Below, piece after piece: positions 46,856 through 56,312 of a stretch of 64,000 bases of DNA (its first letter is position 1; each line of letters opens with the position of its first letter). Position numbers and translations under genes: made by a program. The notes under the pieces are model-generated. The model made no database searches. It worked only from the letters and a program-made list of their open reading frames with translations, and was not told the DNA's origin. This DNA is from Sphingobium sp. Cam5-1 (lineage in GTDB: Bacteria > Pseudomonadota > Alphaproteobacteria > Sphingomonadales > Sphingomonadaceae), in assembly GCF_015693305.1 (NCBI RefSeq), contig NZ_CP065138.1, positions 2,788,007-2,852,006 on the forward strand, given 5' to 3'.

Positions 46856-48034
46856 ATGCGACTGCCGGGTCCTTCCGAAGCCTTTGTCCTGTTCGACGAT
46901 GCGCGAGAGCGCAATCCCGCGCCCGCGCGCCTTTACCGCGACCCGGTGGAGATCATCTGCGCCAATTGTCTTGAGGATGTGCAGCCCGCCCTCGACCGCA
47001 TAGCCGAAGCGGGCGAATTGGGCCTCCATGCCGCCGGTTACATGAGCTACGAGGCTGGACTGATGCTGGAGGATCGCCTCCAGCCGATCGCCTTACAGGA
47101 TGATCGCGGGCCTGCCATGCCGCTCCTGTGGTTCGGCCTGTTTGAAGGGCATCGTCTGATCGATCCAGCGCTGATGCCGGACCTGTTGCCCGATCCCGCC
47201 GCCGCCAGCATAGAAGCGCCGCAACCGCTGCTGGACGAGCAGGCCTATCGCGCCGCTTTCACTCAGGTGCAGGAATATATCCGGGCAGGCGACATCTATC
47301 AGGTCAATCTAACCTTCCCCTGCGCCGCGCGCTTCGATGGCGACCTCATGGCGCTCTATGCCGCGATCCGTCCCCGCCAGCGCGCGGGCTATGGCGGCAT
47401 CATCCGTACCGGCGCGCATAATATCCTCTCCTTCTCGCCCGAACTCTTCTTCACCAATGTGCGCGGACAACTGACCGCCCGCCCCATGAAGGGCACCGCC
47501 CTCCGCTCCGCCGACCCGGCGCGCGACGCGGCACTGGCGCGCGAACTGGAGGAGGACATCAAGCAGCGCGCCGAAAATCTGATGATCGTCGACCTCCTGC
47601 GCAACGATCTGTCCCGCGTGTCGCGCGCGGGAACCGTGATCGTCCCCGACCTCTTCCATGTCGAAACCTATCCGACGGTGCACCAGATGGTCTCGACCAT
47701 CCGCGCGCGGCTGCTGCCCGGCCTCTCGCCAGTCGATATCTTGCGCGTCCTCTTCCCCTGCGGATCGATCACCGGCGCGCCAAAGGTGCGGGCGATGGAA
47801 ATTATCGATACGGTGGAGGCATATCCGCGCGACATCTATACCGGCACGATGGGTTGGATCGATCCGAACGGAGACGCCGCCTTCAATGTTGCCATTCGCA
47901 CGATTTGGGTTGAAGAAGGCAGCAGGGAGGGGCGCCTGGGATTGGGTTCGGCCATTGTCGCGGACTCGGATGCGGCATCCGAGTGGGCGGAATGCCTGGC
48001 CAAGGGGCGCTTCCTCACGACCGCAGGACAGTAG
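46856..48034 (+). CDS. pabB: aminodeoxychorismate synthase component I
   Basis: This 392 aa protein forms 4-amino-4-deoxychorismate from chorismate and ammonia in folate synthesis. Motifs of the chorismate-binding domain are FSPELFF, PMKGTALR, RAENLMIVDLLRNDLSRV and PCGSITGAPKVRAMEII. The N-terminal part (1-110) is shorter than in E. coli PabB, as in many alphaproteobacteria. The pabA amidotransferase is not in the window. pabC follows 18 bases later, which confirms the pathway. A fused PabBC form exists in other bacteria; here the two are separate. Confidence 0.94.
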   Translation: MRLPGPSEAFVLFDDARERNPAPARLYRDPVEIICANCLEDVQPALDRIAEAGELGLHAAGYMSYEAGLMLEDRLQPIALQDDRGPAMPLLWFGLFEGHRLIDPALMPDLLPDPAAASIEAPQPLLDEQAYRAAFTQVQEYIRAGDIYQVNLTFPCAARFDGDLMALYAAIRPRQRAGYGGIIRTGAHNILSFSPELFFTNVRGQLTARPMKGTALRSADPARDAALARELEEDIKQRAENLMIVDLLRNDLSRVSRAGTVIVPDLFHVETYPTVHQMVSTIRARLLPGLSPVDILRVLFPCGSITGAPKVRAMEIIDTVEAYPRDIYTGTMGWIDPNGDAAFNVAIRTIWVEEGSREGRLGLGSAIVADSDAASEWAECLAKGRFLTTAGQ

Positions 48035-48052
48035 GGGGCTTGAATAGTTTCG

Positions 48053-48676
48053 ATGTCATTGGCTGACGGACGGTTCGACCTGCTCGAAACCATGGCTTTC
48101 GATCCGGTCGACGGTATCAGGCTGCTCGAACTGCATCTCGAACGGTTGAAGGCGAGCGCTGCGGCACTCGATTTCAGCTTCGACCGCCATGAAGTTCGCA
48201 ATGAACTGCAAGCCGCGACCTTCCGCCTGCGCGAACGCAGCCGCCTGCGCCTTCTCGTCTCGCGGGGCGGTTCGATCGCCATCGAGGTGCGCGAACATCG
48301 CACCTGGCCGCAGGCGATCATGCAGGTGGCGATCGTGCCCCGTCAAAGCTCCGCCGACGACCTCCGCCTCGCGCACAAGACGACCGACCGGGCCATCTAC
48401 CGCGACGCGCTGAAACGCGGCGGCACTTATGAAGTGCTGATGACCGATGAGGAAGGCTTCCTCACCGAAGGCTGCTTCTCCTCCATATTCGTTGAACGCG
48501 GCGACAAGCTGGTGACGCCCCCACTGTCGCGGGGTCTCCTTCCCGGCGTCCTGCGCCACAGCCTCATCGAAATGGGCGAAGCGGTCGAAGACGACCTCAA
48601 ACCCCGCGACCTCGCCAAGGGCTTCTTCATCGGCAACGCCGCCCGAGGCATGGTCGCCGCCTCCCTAGTAAAGTAA
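48053..48676 (+). CDS. pabC: aminodeoxychorismate lyase (class IV PLP aminotransferase fold)
   Basis: This 207 aa protein releases pyruvate from aminodeoxychorismate to give 4-aminobenzoate. The PLP lysine lies in LAHKTTDRAIY, and the class IV signature follows in EEGFLTEGCFSSIFVE. It is shorter than E. coli PabC (269 aa), missing part of the small N-terminal domain. The start at 48053 is the best available but has no strong ribosome site, perhaps relying on coupling with pabB. Confidence 0.9.
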   Translation: MSLADGRFDLLETMAFDPVDGIRLLELHLERLKASAAALDFSFDRHEVRNELQAATFRLRERSRLRLLVSRGGSIAIEVREHRTWPQAIMQVAIVPRQSSADDLRLAHKTTDRAIYRDALKRGGTYEVLMTDEEGFLTEGCFSSIFVERGDKLVTPPLSRGLLPGVLRHSLIEMGEAVEDDLKPRDLAKGFFIGNAARGMVAASLVK

Positions 48677-48680
48677 AAAT

Positions 48681-48841
48681 CCTCCCCATCGCAGATGGGG
48701 AGGGGGACCAGCCAAAGGCTGGTGGAGGGGAGCGCCCAATGGGCGCCGCAGCCCCCACCCCCATAAACCCCGTCATCCCAGCGTCGGATCTCAAGCCAGC
48801 TTGCGCTACCCCTCAAGATTCCAGCGTCTGCTGGAATGACG
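48681..48841. repeat. cluster of REP-like palindromes
   Basis: Three inverted repeats lie between pabC and aspC: CCTCCCCAT/ATGGGGAGG (48681-48703), ACCAGCC aaa GGCTGGT (48707-48723), and a long one with arms CGTCATCCCAGC (48771-48782) and GCTGGAATGACG (48830-48841). The first two form a unit that recurs, altered, after aspC. The third is a separate family. Confidence 0.75.
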
Positions 48842-48935
48842 AAAACCAACTGGCGGTTGCCCACCGCGCGATAGCGCACTAAGGAGCCTCGCGTCCGCCC
48901 GCGCGGACTCACTATCCATCAGAAAGAGTGTCACG

Positions 48936-50138
48936 ATGAGCCAGACTTCCGCTGCCCTCGGTCGCATCCAGCCCTCCGCTACCCTGGCGATGAGCGCGCG
49001 TGTGAATGCCCTCAAAGCCGAAGGCGTCGATGTCATTGGTCTCTCGGCGGGCGAACCCGATTTTGACACGCCCGATTTCGTCAAGGAAGCGGGCATCGCC
49101 GCGATTCGCAAAAACCTGACCCGCTACACCGATGTGGACGGCACCGCCGATCTCAAGGATGCGGTCGCCTTCAAGTTCAACCGCGACAACGGCCTGACCT
49201 ACAAGCGCAGCCAGATCAGCGTGAATTCGGGTGGCAAGCACACCCTGTTCAACGCGCTGGTCGCGACCGTCGATGCGGGTGATGAAGTCATCATCCCGGC
49301 GCCCTATTGGGTCAGCTATCCGGACATCGTGAACTTCGCGGGCGGCACCCCCGTCTTCGTCGAAGGTCCCGCAAGTCAGGGCTACAAGATCACCGCCGCC
49401 CAGCTCGACGCCGCGATCACGCCACGCACCAAGTGGTTGATCCTGAACTCGCCTTCCAACCCCTCGGGCGCGGCCTATTCGGCGAGCGAGCTCAAAGATC
49501 TGGGCGAAGTGCTGCGTCGCCACCCGCACGTCCTGATCATGACCGACGACATGTATGAGCATGTCTGGTACGCGCCGACCCCCTTCGCGACCATCGCGCA
49601 GGTATGCCCGGACCTTTATGAGCGCACGTTGACGGTGAATGGCTGTTCCAAGGCTTTCTCGATGACCGGCTGGCGCATCGGTTTCGCCGGTGGTCCCGAA
49701 TGGATCATCAAGGCGATGGGCAAGCTCCAGTCGCAGTCCACGTCGAACCCCTGCTCGATCAGCCAGGCGGCCGCCGTCGCCGCGCTGACCGGCGATCAGG
49801 ACTTCCTTGAAGAGCGCAACGCCGCCTTCAAGAAGCGCCGCGACATGGTCGTATCGATGCTGAACGACGCGCCGGGCCTCGACTGCCGGACGCCAGAAGG
49901 CGCCTTCTACGTCTATCCCGACGCCAGCGGCCTGATGGGCAAGACCACGCCCAAGGGCCAGCTGGTCGACACCGACGAAAAGCTGATCGGCTATTTCCTC
50001 GATGAAGCCCGCGTCGCCGCCGTCCACGGCGCCGCCTTCGGCCTCTCGCCCGCCTTCCGCATCAGCTACGCGACTTCGGAAGAAATTCTGGCCAAGGCGT
50101 GCAAGCGCATCCAGGAAGCCTGCGCCGCCCTGAAGTAA
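48936..50138 (+). CDS. aspC: aspartate aminotransferase, class I PLP
   Basis: This 400 aa enzyme exchanges amino groups between aspartate and 2-oxoglutarate. The PLP lysine is K239 in NGCSKAFSMTGWRIGF, and the substrate-binding N171-SPSNPSG and the end part RISYATS are visible. The type is the Ib subgroup (AatA) common in alphaproteobacteria, some of which also use prephenate. AGAAAGAG lies before the ATG. REP-like repeats flank the gene on both sides. Confidence 0.94.
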   Translation: MSQTSAALGRIQPSATLAMSARVNALKAEGVDVIGLSAGEPDFDTPDFVKEAGIAAIRKNLTRYTDVDGTADLKDAVAFKFNRDNGLTYKRSQISVNSGGKHTLFNALVATVDAGDEVIIPAPYWVSYPDIVNFAGGTPVFVEGPASQGYKITAAQLDAAITPRTKWLILNSPSNPSGAAYSASELKDLGEVLRRHPHVLIMTDDMYEHVWYAPTPFATIAQVCPDLYERTLTVNGCSKAFSMTGWRIGFAGGPEWIIKAMGKLQSQSTSNPCSISQAAAVAALTGDQDFLEERNAAFKKRRDMVVSMLNDAPGLDCRTPEGAFYVYPDASGLMGKTTPKGQLVDTDEKLIGYFLDEARVAAVHGAAFGLSPAFRISYATSEEILAKACKRIQEACAALK

Positions 50139-50150
50139 GTCCCCTAAATC

Positions 50151-50204
50151 CTCCCCATGCCGAGCATGGGGAGAGTCGAAGAGAGGCAGGTGTCTCTCTT
50201 CGAC
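50151..50204. repeat. REP-like palindromes after aspC
   Basis: CTCCCCATGC/GCATGGGGAG (50151-50173) resembles the copy at 48681. A second stem, GTCGAAGAGAG (50175-50185) with CTCTCTTCGAC (50194-50204), replaces the loop of that copy. The unit ends with the same GCTGGTGGAGGGG run. Confidence 0.75.
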
Positions 50205-50391
50205 AGCGAAGCTGGTGGAGGGGAAAAGCGCGCCACCTCTCGCAAAAAACCCCACGCCACCTTGCAGCCAGACCAAGCTCACCTATATTCCGTTTCAACT
50301 TGAAACTAGATATCCGGCCTCGTTCACCAGAGGCTAACCCATAAGCTGCTAATCCCCGTCCTTCCGGGCCAAGATAGAAAGGAAGAAGGCC

Positions 50392-50559
50392 ATGCTGACA
50401 TTCCTCAAATCCGACCTGTTCCTGCGTTTCTTTGGCGGGTTCGTGATCGGCTCCGCTGGCCTGTTCGCCTTCCACCTCGCTGAGCCGCCTGCGCTCACTA
50501 CCCCCGCCATGGCCGCGCCCGAAAGCATGCCCCAGGCCAATTCCAATGCGGCCCTTTAA
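50392..50559 (+). CDS. small single-span membrane protein, 55 aa
   Basis: This short gene reads MLTFLKSDLFLRFFGGFVIG at its start, with a hydrophobic helix at about 9-28 and a Pro/Ala-rich tail. A strong ribosome site (AAGGAAGAAGG) precedes the ATG. The stop lies 14 bases inside msrA, so the two are translationally coupled. The tail would be in the periplasm, where the signal peptide also sends MsrA. No homologue is known to me. Support is the ribosome site, the overlap and the clean membrane segment. Confidence 0.7.
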   Translation: MLTFLKSDLFLRFFGGFVIGSAGLFAFHLAEPPALTTPAMAAPESMPQANSNAAL

Positions 50560-51217
50560 CGCCTTCCTCATCGCCTTCTCGGCGGCAGCCGCCGTCGCCT
50601 CTCCCCTGCGCGCCGAGCGTCCGGTCCTCGCGCCCACGCCCGCGATAGATGCCCCCGCCACGCGCAAGCTCGAAACCGCTGTCTTCGCGGGCGGTTGCTT
50701 TTGGGGAGTTGAGGGTGTCTTTTCCCACATCAAGGGCGTCCGTCTCGTCACGTCGGGTTTTGCTGGCGGCCCGTCCAACCTCAAGGTCGATTATGACCGC
50801 GTCAGCCAAGGCGGTACAGGCTTCGCTGAGGCGGTCCGCGTCACCTACGACCCTCGCCAGGTCAGCTATGGCACCTTGCTGCGGGTCTTCTTCTCGGTCA
50901 TCGCCGACCCCACTACGCTCAATTATCAAGGCCCCGATCGCGGCACCCAATATCGCAGCGCGCTCTTCCCCCTTACTCCGGGGCAGGACAAGGCGGCTCG
51001 CGCTTATCTGGCGCAGCTGGACAAGGCGGGACTTTGGCGCGACCCGATCGTGACGAAGGTCGAACGCTTCACCGGCTTCCAGGCTGCGGACGCCTATCAT
51101 CAGGATTTCCTGACCCGCAACCCGCGCCATCCCTATATCAAGCGTTGGGACATGCCCAAGCTCGCCGCGTTCAAGGCGATGTACCCCAACCTCTACAACG
51201 CCCGTCCCTCAGCCTGA
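50546..51217 (+). CDS. msrA: exported peptide-methionine (S)-S-oxide reductase
   Basis: This 223 aa protein repairs S-methionine sulfoxide in proteins. The catalytic cysteine is C51 in AGGCFWGVEG; GTQYRSALF and YHQDFL are family motifs. An N-terminal signal peptide (about 1-23) makes it periplasmic, unlike E. coli MsrA. C51 is the only cysteine, so no resolving cysteine is available and an external reductant must regenerate it. It overlaps the small membrane protein gene. Confidence 0.93.
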   Translation: MRPFNAFLIAFSAAAAVASPLRAERPVLAPTPAIDAPATRKLETAVFAGGCFWGVEGVFSHIKGVRLVTSGFAGGPSNLKVDYDRVSQGGTGFAEAVRVTYDPRQVSYGTLLRVFFSVIADPTTLNYQGPDRGTQYRSALFPLTPGQDKAARAYLAQLDKAGLWRDPIVTKVERFTGFQAADAYHQDFLTRNPRHPYIKRWDMPKLAAFKAMYPNLYNARPSA

Positions 51218-51230
51218 AAAGGACATAGCC

Positions 51231-52343
51231 ATGACCCCGACCCAAGGATTGAAGCTTCTGTCGACCTTGGACGAGGATGGTCGGCTGACCGTGGAACTGG
51301 CGGAGGAGACGCTACCGCCGCCTCGGGCGGACAAGGTGCTGGTCCGCGTAGAAGCGGCGCCCATCAACCCGTCAGACCTCGCCCTGCTTTTCGCCTCCGC
51401 CGATCTTGAAAATGCTGATTACAGCGAAGGCCGGATCGTTGCCCGCATGCCTGACGCGGCCCGACGCGCGCTGGCGGGGCGAGTGGGTCAGCCCATGACG
51501 ATCGGCAATGAAGGGGCTGGCACCGTCATCGCCGCTGGCGAATCCCCGGAAGCTCAGGCCCTGCTCGGCAAGCGCGTCGCCCTGATCAGCGGCGGCATGT
51601 TCGCGCAATATCGCATCGTCAACGCCCGCGCCTGCATGGTCTTGCCCGATGACGTGACGGCGGAGCAGGGCGCGTCCGCCTTCGTGAACCCCATGACGGC
51701 GCTTGGCTTTGTAGAAACCATGAAGCGGGAAGGTCACAAGGCCATCGTCCACACCGCCGCCGCCTCCAACCTGGGCCAGATGCTGGTGCGCATCGCTCAG
51801 GAAGACGGCGTTCCGCTGGTGAACATCGTGCGTAACGACGCACAGGTGGCGATCCTCGAAGGGATCGGCGCGGACCATGTGGTCAACAGTTCGGCAGAGG
51901 ACTTCCCCGCTCAGCTTGAAGCCGCCATCGCAGCCACCGGCGCGACCATCGCCTTCGACGCGATCGGTGGCGGCAATCTCGTCAGCCAGATCCTGCATGC
52001 CATGGAACAGGTCGCCAGCAAGGACGCGCCCTACAGCCGCTATGGTTCCGACAGCCCCAAGCAAGCCTATATTTACGGCGCCCTCGACCTGTCCCCTACC
52101 ATCCTCACGCGCAGCTTCGGTTTCGGCTGGTCCGTTGGGGGCTGGTTGCTCTTCCCCTTCCTGCAAAAGGCGGGACCAGAAACCATCGAACGGATGAAGC
52201 AACGCGTGATGGACAATATCACGACCACCTTCGCCAGCCACTATAAGGGCCATATCTCGCTGTCCGAAGCACTCAACCGTGAAGTCGTGCTAACCTACAA
52301 TGCCCGGCGCACCGGCGAGAAGTACCTGATCGTCCCAAACTAA
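51231..52343 (+). CDS. zinc-independent MDR-family NADPH oxidoreductase
   Basis: This 370 aa medium-chain dehydrogenase/reductase lacks the zinc cysteines. The N-terminal GroES-like domain includes VRVEAAPINPSDLALLF and GNEGAGTVIAAG. The cofactor-binding half has HTAAASNLGQMLVRIAQEDG, with the usual Gly-rich turn altered to AAASNLG. It resembles quinone or enoyl reductases; the substrate is unknown. It lies 13 bases after msrA, probably in the same transcript, with a purine-rich AAAGG site before the ATG. Confidence 0.87.
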   Translation: MTPTQGLKLLSTLDEDGRLTVELAEETLPPPRADKVLVRVEAAPINPSDLALLFASADLENADYSEGRIVARMPDAARRALAGRVGQPMTIGNEGAGTVIAAGESPEAQALLGKRVALISGGMFAQYRIVNARACMVLPDDVTAEQGASAFVNPMTALGFVETMKREGHKAIVHTAAASNLGQMLVRIAQEDGVPLVNIVRNDAQVAILEGIGADHVVNSSAEDFPAQLEAAIAATGATIAFDAIGGGNLVSQILHAMEQVASKDAPYSRYGSDSPKQAYIYGALDLSPTILTRSFGFGWSVGGWLLFPFLQKAGPETIERMKQRVMDNITTTFASHYKGHISLSEALNREVVLTYNARRTGEKYLIVPN

Positions 52344-52358
52344 GCTGGAACGGGGAGC

Positions 52359-52387
52359 TTCAGGAGCGCTGAAGCGGCGCTCCTGAA
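52359..52387. terminator. bidirectional terminator
   Basis: Perfect eleven-base arms TTCAGGAGCGC (52359-52369) and GCGCTCCTGAA (52377-52387) with a seven-base loop lie between the convergent oxidoreductase and VOC genes. Confidence 0.75.
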
Positions 52388-52397
52388 ATCGTCAGTG

Positions 52398-52781
52398 TCA
52401 GGACGCCATCTGGTGCAGCGCGCAAAGCTTGTTGCCCGCCGGGTCGCGCAGATAGGCGAGGTACAGCTTGCCCATGCCGCCGTCACGAACACCGGGCGGA
52501 TCTTCGCAAGTCGTGCCGCCTGCCGCGATCCCCGCCGCATGCCATGCATCTGCCTGCTCGGGCGAAGAGACCGAAAAGCCGATGGTTCCGCCATTGGCCG
52601 CACAGGCCGGTTCACCGTTGAGCGGCTTGGAAATGGCAAACGCGCCGGTCGGCGTCATGTAGAAGACACGGCCTTTGTCGTCGACGAACCCCGGCGAGAC
52701 GCCCAGAGCGCCCAGCGTCGCATCGTAAAATTGCTTGGATTTCTGAATGTCGTCGGCACCAACCATGATGTGGCTGAACAT
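52398..52781 (-). CDS. VOC (glyoxalase/bleomycin-resistance fold) protein
   Basis: This 127 aa protein has the paired beta-alpha-beta-beta-beta units of the vicinal oxygen chelate fold: FSHIMVGADDIQKSKQFYDA at the start and YLAYLRDPAGNKLCAL near the end. A metal site could come from His4 and a late Glu/His, but the activity is not predictable. I chose the ATG at 52781, six bases after AGAGG; an ATG two codons earlier directly abuts that site. Confidence 0.85.
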   Translation of the reverse strand: MFSHIMVGADDIQKSKQFYDATLGALGVSPGFVDDKGRVFYMTPTGAFAISKPLNGEPACAANGGTIGFSVSSPEQADAWHAAGIAAGGTTCEDPPGVRDGGMGKLYLAYLRDPAGNKLCALHQMAS

Positions 52782-52989
52782 ATGCATCCTCTCTGCCATT
52801 TCGAGCGGTTGGCAACCAACCGCGCTCACTGGCTAGTTTAGGAAGGGCTTCGAATAATGGAAGCCGGAAATGTCCACGCGCATTGAGGAGAGGCGATGAG
52901 AGCGCAGCCTATCTCCGCCGAACCACAGCAAATGGGCGGAGCCTGAACCCAGACCCCGCCCAAAATGCATCTACCAAAACCGGCAAGCC

Positions 52990-53535
52990 TTATTTCGGCG
53001 CCAGCACCATCAGCATCTGGCGACCTTCCATGCGCGGATAGGCTTCCACCTTCGCGATCTCGCCGACATTCTCCGCCACCCGCTGGAGCAGTTGCATACC
53101 AAGCTGCTGGTGCGACAGTTCGCGGCCGCGGAAGCGCAGGGTGATCTTCACCTTGTCGCCGTCGCCGATGAAATCATGGACCTTCTTCATCTTCGTATCA
53201 TAATCATGATCGTCGATGTTCGGACGCATCTTGATCTCTTTGAGTTCCTGCGTCTTCTGGGTCTTGCGGGCGATATTCGCCTTTTTCTGGGCTTCGTACT
53301 TATATTTGCCGATGTCCAGGAACTTGCAGACCGGCGGATCGGCGGTCGGCGACACTTCGACCAGGTCCAGCCCGATCTCATAGGCGCGCTCGATCGCCTC
53401 CTGCGTATACATCACGCCCAGATTTTCGCCTTCGTCGTCGATCACGCGCACTTTGGGCACAGTGATGAACTCATTGTAACGGGGACCGGACTTAGGCGGC
53501 GGCGCCATCGGGCGGCGCATCATTGGGGGACGTAT
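52990..53535 (-). CDS. infC: translation initiation factor IF-3 with apparent AUA start
   Basis: This factor (181 aa from the proposed start) checks the start codon and keeps ribosomal subunits apart. Landmarks are [38 protein letters not shown] and [17 protein letters not shown]. The first ATG (53523) lies about 20 bases from the Shine-Dalgarno AGGAG, too far. An in-frame ATA at 53535-53533 sits eight bases from it and adds RPP before [12 protein letters not shown]-3 genes are known to use rare start codons such as AUU, which allows IF-3 to limit its own synthesis. thrS lies upstream on the same strand. Confidence 0.93.
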   Translation of the reverse strand: MRPPMMRRPMAPPPKSGPRYNEFITVPKVRVIDDEGENLGVMYTQEAIERAYEIGLDLVEVSPTADPPVCKFLDIGKYKYEAQKKANIARKTQKTQELKEIKMRPNIDDHDYDTKMKKVHDFIGDGDKVKITLRFRGRELSHQQLGMQLLQRVAENVGEIAKVEAYPRMEGRQMLMVLAPK

Positions 53536-53649
53536 AGCGGCTTCTCCTATGGTTGCTTACAAAACGGCTCTGGCGGCCTTTAGCGCAAAGCCGAAAGGGG
53601 CGGCAAGTCCGCAGTTACGGAATCACCGGCCCCATGTGGCATCGCTGCC

Positions 53650-55632
53650 TCACCGCATATCGGGGGCGAGCACTTCTTTTGCAAGACGCTGGATGACATC
53701 ATCAACGGCAAGGACGCTTTGCCCTTCCTTACCCAACGCACGCAGCGCCACCGTGCCTTCATCGGCTTCGCGACGCCCGACGACCAGCAAATTGGGCACT
53801 TTGGCAAGGCTATGCTCGCGCACCTTGTAGTTGATCTTCTCATTACGGACGTCGACTTCAGCGCGGATCCCGGCGGCACGGAGCTTCTCCACCACCGCGT
53901 TCGCATAGTCGTCCGCGTCCGAAACGATAGTCGCGACAACCGCCTGCACCGGAGCGAGCCAAAGGGGGAATTTGCCCGCATAATGTTCGATCAGGATGCC
54001 GATGAAGCGTTCATAGGAGCCGAAAATCGCCCGGTGGAGCATCACCGGCCGATGCCGTTCGCCATCTTCGCCCACATAGGATGCGTCGAGTCGCTCCGGC
54101 AGCACCCGGTCGGACTGGATCGTGCCGACTTGCCAGGTCCGTCCGATCGCATCGGTCAGATGCCATTCCAGCTTGGGTGCATAGAAAGCGCCTTCGCCCG
54201 GCAATTCCTCCCAACCATATTCTGGCGTGTTGAGGCCAGCGGCCGCGACAGCGTTACGCAGTTCCTCCTCGGCCTTGTCCCACATCTCCTCGGTGCCGAA
54301 GCGTTTCTCCGGACGCAGCGCCAGCTTGATCGAGTAAGTGAAGCCGAAATTCTTGTAGATCCGATCCGCCAGCTCGCAGAAGGCCCGCACCTCCGCGACG
54401 ATCTGGTCCTCGCGGCAGAAGATATGCGCATCATCCTGCGTGAACTGGCGCACCCGCATCAACCCGTGCAGCGCCCCATGCGGCTCGTTCCGGTGACAGC
54501 AGCCATTCTCATAGAAACGCAGCGGCAGGTCGCGATAGCTTTTGATCCCCTGCTTGAAGATCAAAATGTGCGCCGGGCAGTTCATGGGCTTCAGCGCCAT
54601 CCAGTCGACATCGTCGGACACCAGCGGCCCTTCATCCTCGACATTCGGCACCTCGTCGGGGATCACGAACATATTCTCGCGATATTTGCCCCAATGGCCC
54701 GACTGCTCCCACTGGCGCGCGTCCATCACCTGCGGCGTCTTGACCTCGCGATAGCCCGCATCGTCGATCGCGCGGCGCATATAGGCTTCCAGCTCCCGCC
54801 AGATCAAATAGCCCTTGGGATGCCAGAAGACCGACCCATGCGCCTCCTGCTGGAGGTGGAACAAGTCCATCTCCGCGCCCAGCTTGCGATGGTCGCGCTT
54901 GCCCGCTTCTTCGAGGCGCGTGAGGTGCGCGTCCAACTGCTTCTTGTTAAGCCAGCCGGTGCCGTAGATGCGGGACAGCATCGCATTCTTCTGATCCCCG
55001 CGCCAATAAGCCCCCGAAACGCGCGTCAGCTTGAAAGCATTGGGGTCGAGCTTGCCGGTCGAAGCCAGATGCGGCCCGCGACACATGTCCAGCCACTCCC
55101 CGCCGGACCAGTAAACGGTCAGTTCCTCGCCCTCGGGCAGCTCTGCCGCCCATTCAGCCTTGAACGTCTCGCCTTCCGCCTTCCAGCGCGCGATCAGGTC
55201 CTCGCGCGTCCATACCTCGCGGCGGAGCGGCTTGTTCGCAGCGATCAACTCCCGCATCTTCGCTTCGATCGCGGGCAGGTCCTCCTCGGTAAAGGGCCGG
55301 TCCTTGGGTGCGAAGTCATAGTAGAAGCCGTCGTCCGTCGCAGGGCCGAAGGTGATCTGCGTCCCCGGAAACAGCGCCTGCACCGCTTCGGCCAGCAGAT
55401 GCGCAAAGTCATGCCGCGCCAGTTCCAGCGCGTCCGCCTCATCCTTGCTCGTCACCAGCGCGAGTTGAGCATCGCCCTCCAAGGGCCGCATAATATCGCG
55501 CAACTCGCCATCCACCCGCGCCGCGATCGCCGCCTTGGCCAGACCCGGCCCGATCGCCGCTGCAATATCCGCCGGAGTAGTGCCGGGCGCGACTTCACGC
55601 ACGGAACCGTCGGGCAGGGTGATCTTGAGCAT
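53650..55632 (-). CDS. thrS: threonyl-tRNA synthetase
   Basis: This 660 aa class II enzyme has the TGS domain (1-60, [17 protein letters not shown]), the editing domain with [16 protein letters not shown] and [12 protein letters not shown], the catalytic core with [11 protein letters not shown] and [22 protein letters not shown] motifs 2 and 3, and a C-terminal anticodon-binding domain ending near [10 protein letters not shown]. Length is normal. The start is set by homology at 55632; no clear Shine-Dalgarno sequence precedes it. infC follows 114 bases later, the usual thrS-infC order. Confidence 0.96.
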   Translation of the reverse strand: MLKITLPDGSVREVAPGTTPADIAAAIGPGLAKAAIAARVDGELRDIMRPLEGDAQLALVTSKDEADALELARHDFAHLLAEAVQALFPGTQITFGPATDDGFYYDFAPKDRPFTEEDLPAIEAKMRELIAANKPLRREVWTREDLIARWKAEGETFKAEWAAELPEGEELTVYWSGGEWLDMCRGPHLASTGKLDPNAFKLTRVSGAYWRGDQKNAMLSRIYGTGWLNKKQLDAHLTRLEEAGKRDHRKLGAEMDLFHLQQEAHGSVFWHPKGYLIWRELEAYMRRAIDDAGYREVKTPQVMDARQWEQSGHWGKYRENMFVIPDEVPNVEDEGPLVSDDVDWMALKPMNCPAHILIFKQGIKSYRDLPLRFYENGCCHRNEPHGALHGLMRVRQFTQDDAHIFCREDQIVAEVRAFCELADRIYKNFGFTYSIKLALRPEKRFGTEEMWDKAEEELRNAVAAAGLNTPEYGWEELPGEGAFYAPKLEWHLTDAIGRTWQVGTIQSDRVLPERLDASYVGEDGERHRPVMLHRAIFGSYERFIGILIEHYAGKFPLWLAPVQAVVATIVSDADDYANAVVEKLRAAGIRAEVDVRNEKINYKVREHSLAKVPNLLVVGRREADEGTVALRALGKEGQSVLAVDDVIQRLAKEVLAPDMR

Positions 55633-55794
55633 CGCGGACAAGGGACAAGTCTTTCTGTGATTGGATGGCAGCGCAAAATGCCGCGCTTTCCCCATAAATG
55701 GGCGGCCCCGTCTGTCAATAGAAGGGACCCTTGCCAAGGAACGCTGATGCAGGCATGTTGAATGTGTTGATATATCATTCAACAGGAGGGGTTC

Positions 55795-56232
55795 ATGGCT
55801 TCAAGCTTCGTCCAATCCAACGCGTCTCAGCCCGAACAACCGATGGGCGAGATGAATACCACCCCATTGATCGACGTGATGCTGGTGCTGCTGATCATGT
55901 TCATCATCACGATACCGATCCAGACGCACAGCGTCGGCGTCGACCTTCCCCAAACGCCTGACACGGTGACGCAGCCGCCGATAAACCCCGTCAAAAACAG
56001 GCTGACGATCGATGGGGAGGGCGTGCTGCGCTGGAACGGGGCGGCAATCGATCGGCTTACTCTGCGCCAATATCTCGCCGCGTCCCTTGCGAAGCCTGTC
56101 GAACCGGAGTTGCAGTTCCAGCCCGCCGCTGACGCCCGCTATGTCGTGGTGGACGAAGTGCTCGCCGACATTCGCCGAGCGGGCGTCAAGAATATGGGCT
56201 TTGTTGGTAACGAGCGCTACGCCACCTTCTAA
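55795..56232 (+). CDS. ExbD/TolR-type biopolymer transport protein
   Basis: This 145 aa protein has a short cytoplasmic N-terminus, one membrane helix (about 28-44) with the proton-path Asp27 in [16 protein letters not shown], and a periplasmic domain. ExbD partners ExbB and TonB in energising outer-membrane import. No ExbB or TonB gene is adjacent, so it is an orphan copy. A strong AGGAGG lies five bases before the ATG. Confidence 0.9.
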   Translation: MASSFVQSNASQPEQPMGEMNTTPLIDVMLVLLIMFIITIPIQTHSVGVDLPQTPDTVTQPPINPVKNRLTIDGEGVLRWNGAAIDRLTLRQYLAASLAKPVEPELQFQPAADARYVVVDEVLADIRRAGVKNMGFVGNERYATF

Positions 56233-56312
56233 CGGAAGGACCGCCAACATGATCCCCCTTGACCAGTCGTCCGGCGCATAGTCTTTTGCTGCCGGGGACT
56301 ACAGGGGGGATC

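Noticed and set aside
52896..52946. A 16-codon ORF (MRAQPISAEPQQMGGA) with a GAGGAGAGG site upstream of the VOC gene
   Set aside because: Very short and not followed by a terminator; the purine-rich stretch alone is not enough, unlike the 5140-5214 case.
53719..55761. Long frame opposite thrS
   Set aside because: thrS is certain by its motifs; the opposite frame is a codon-bias shadow.
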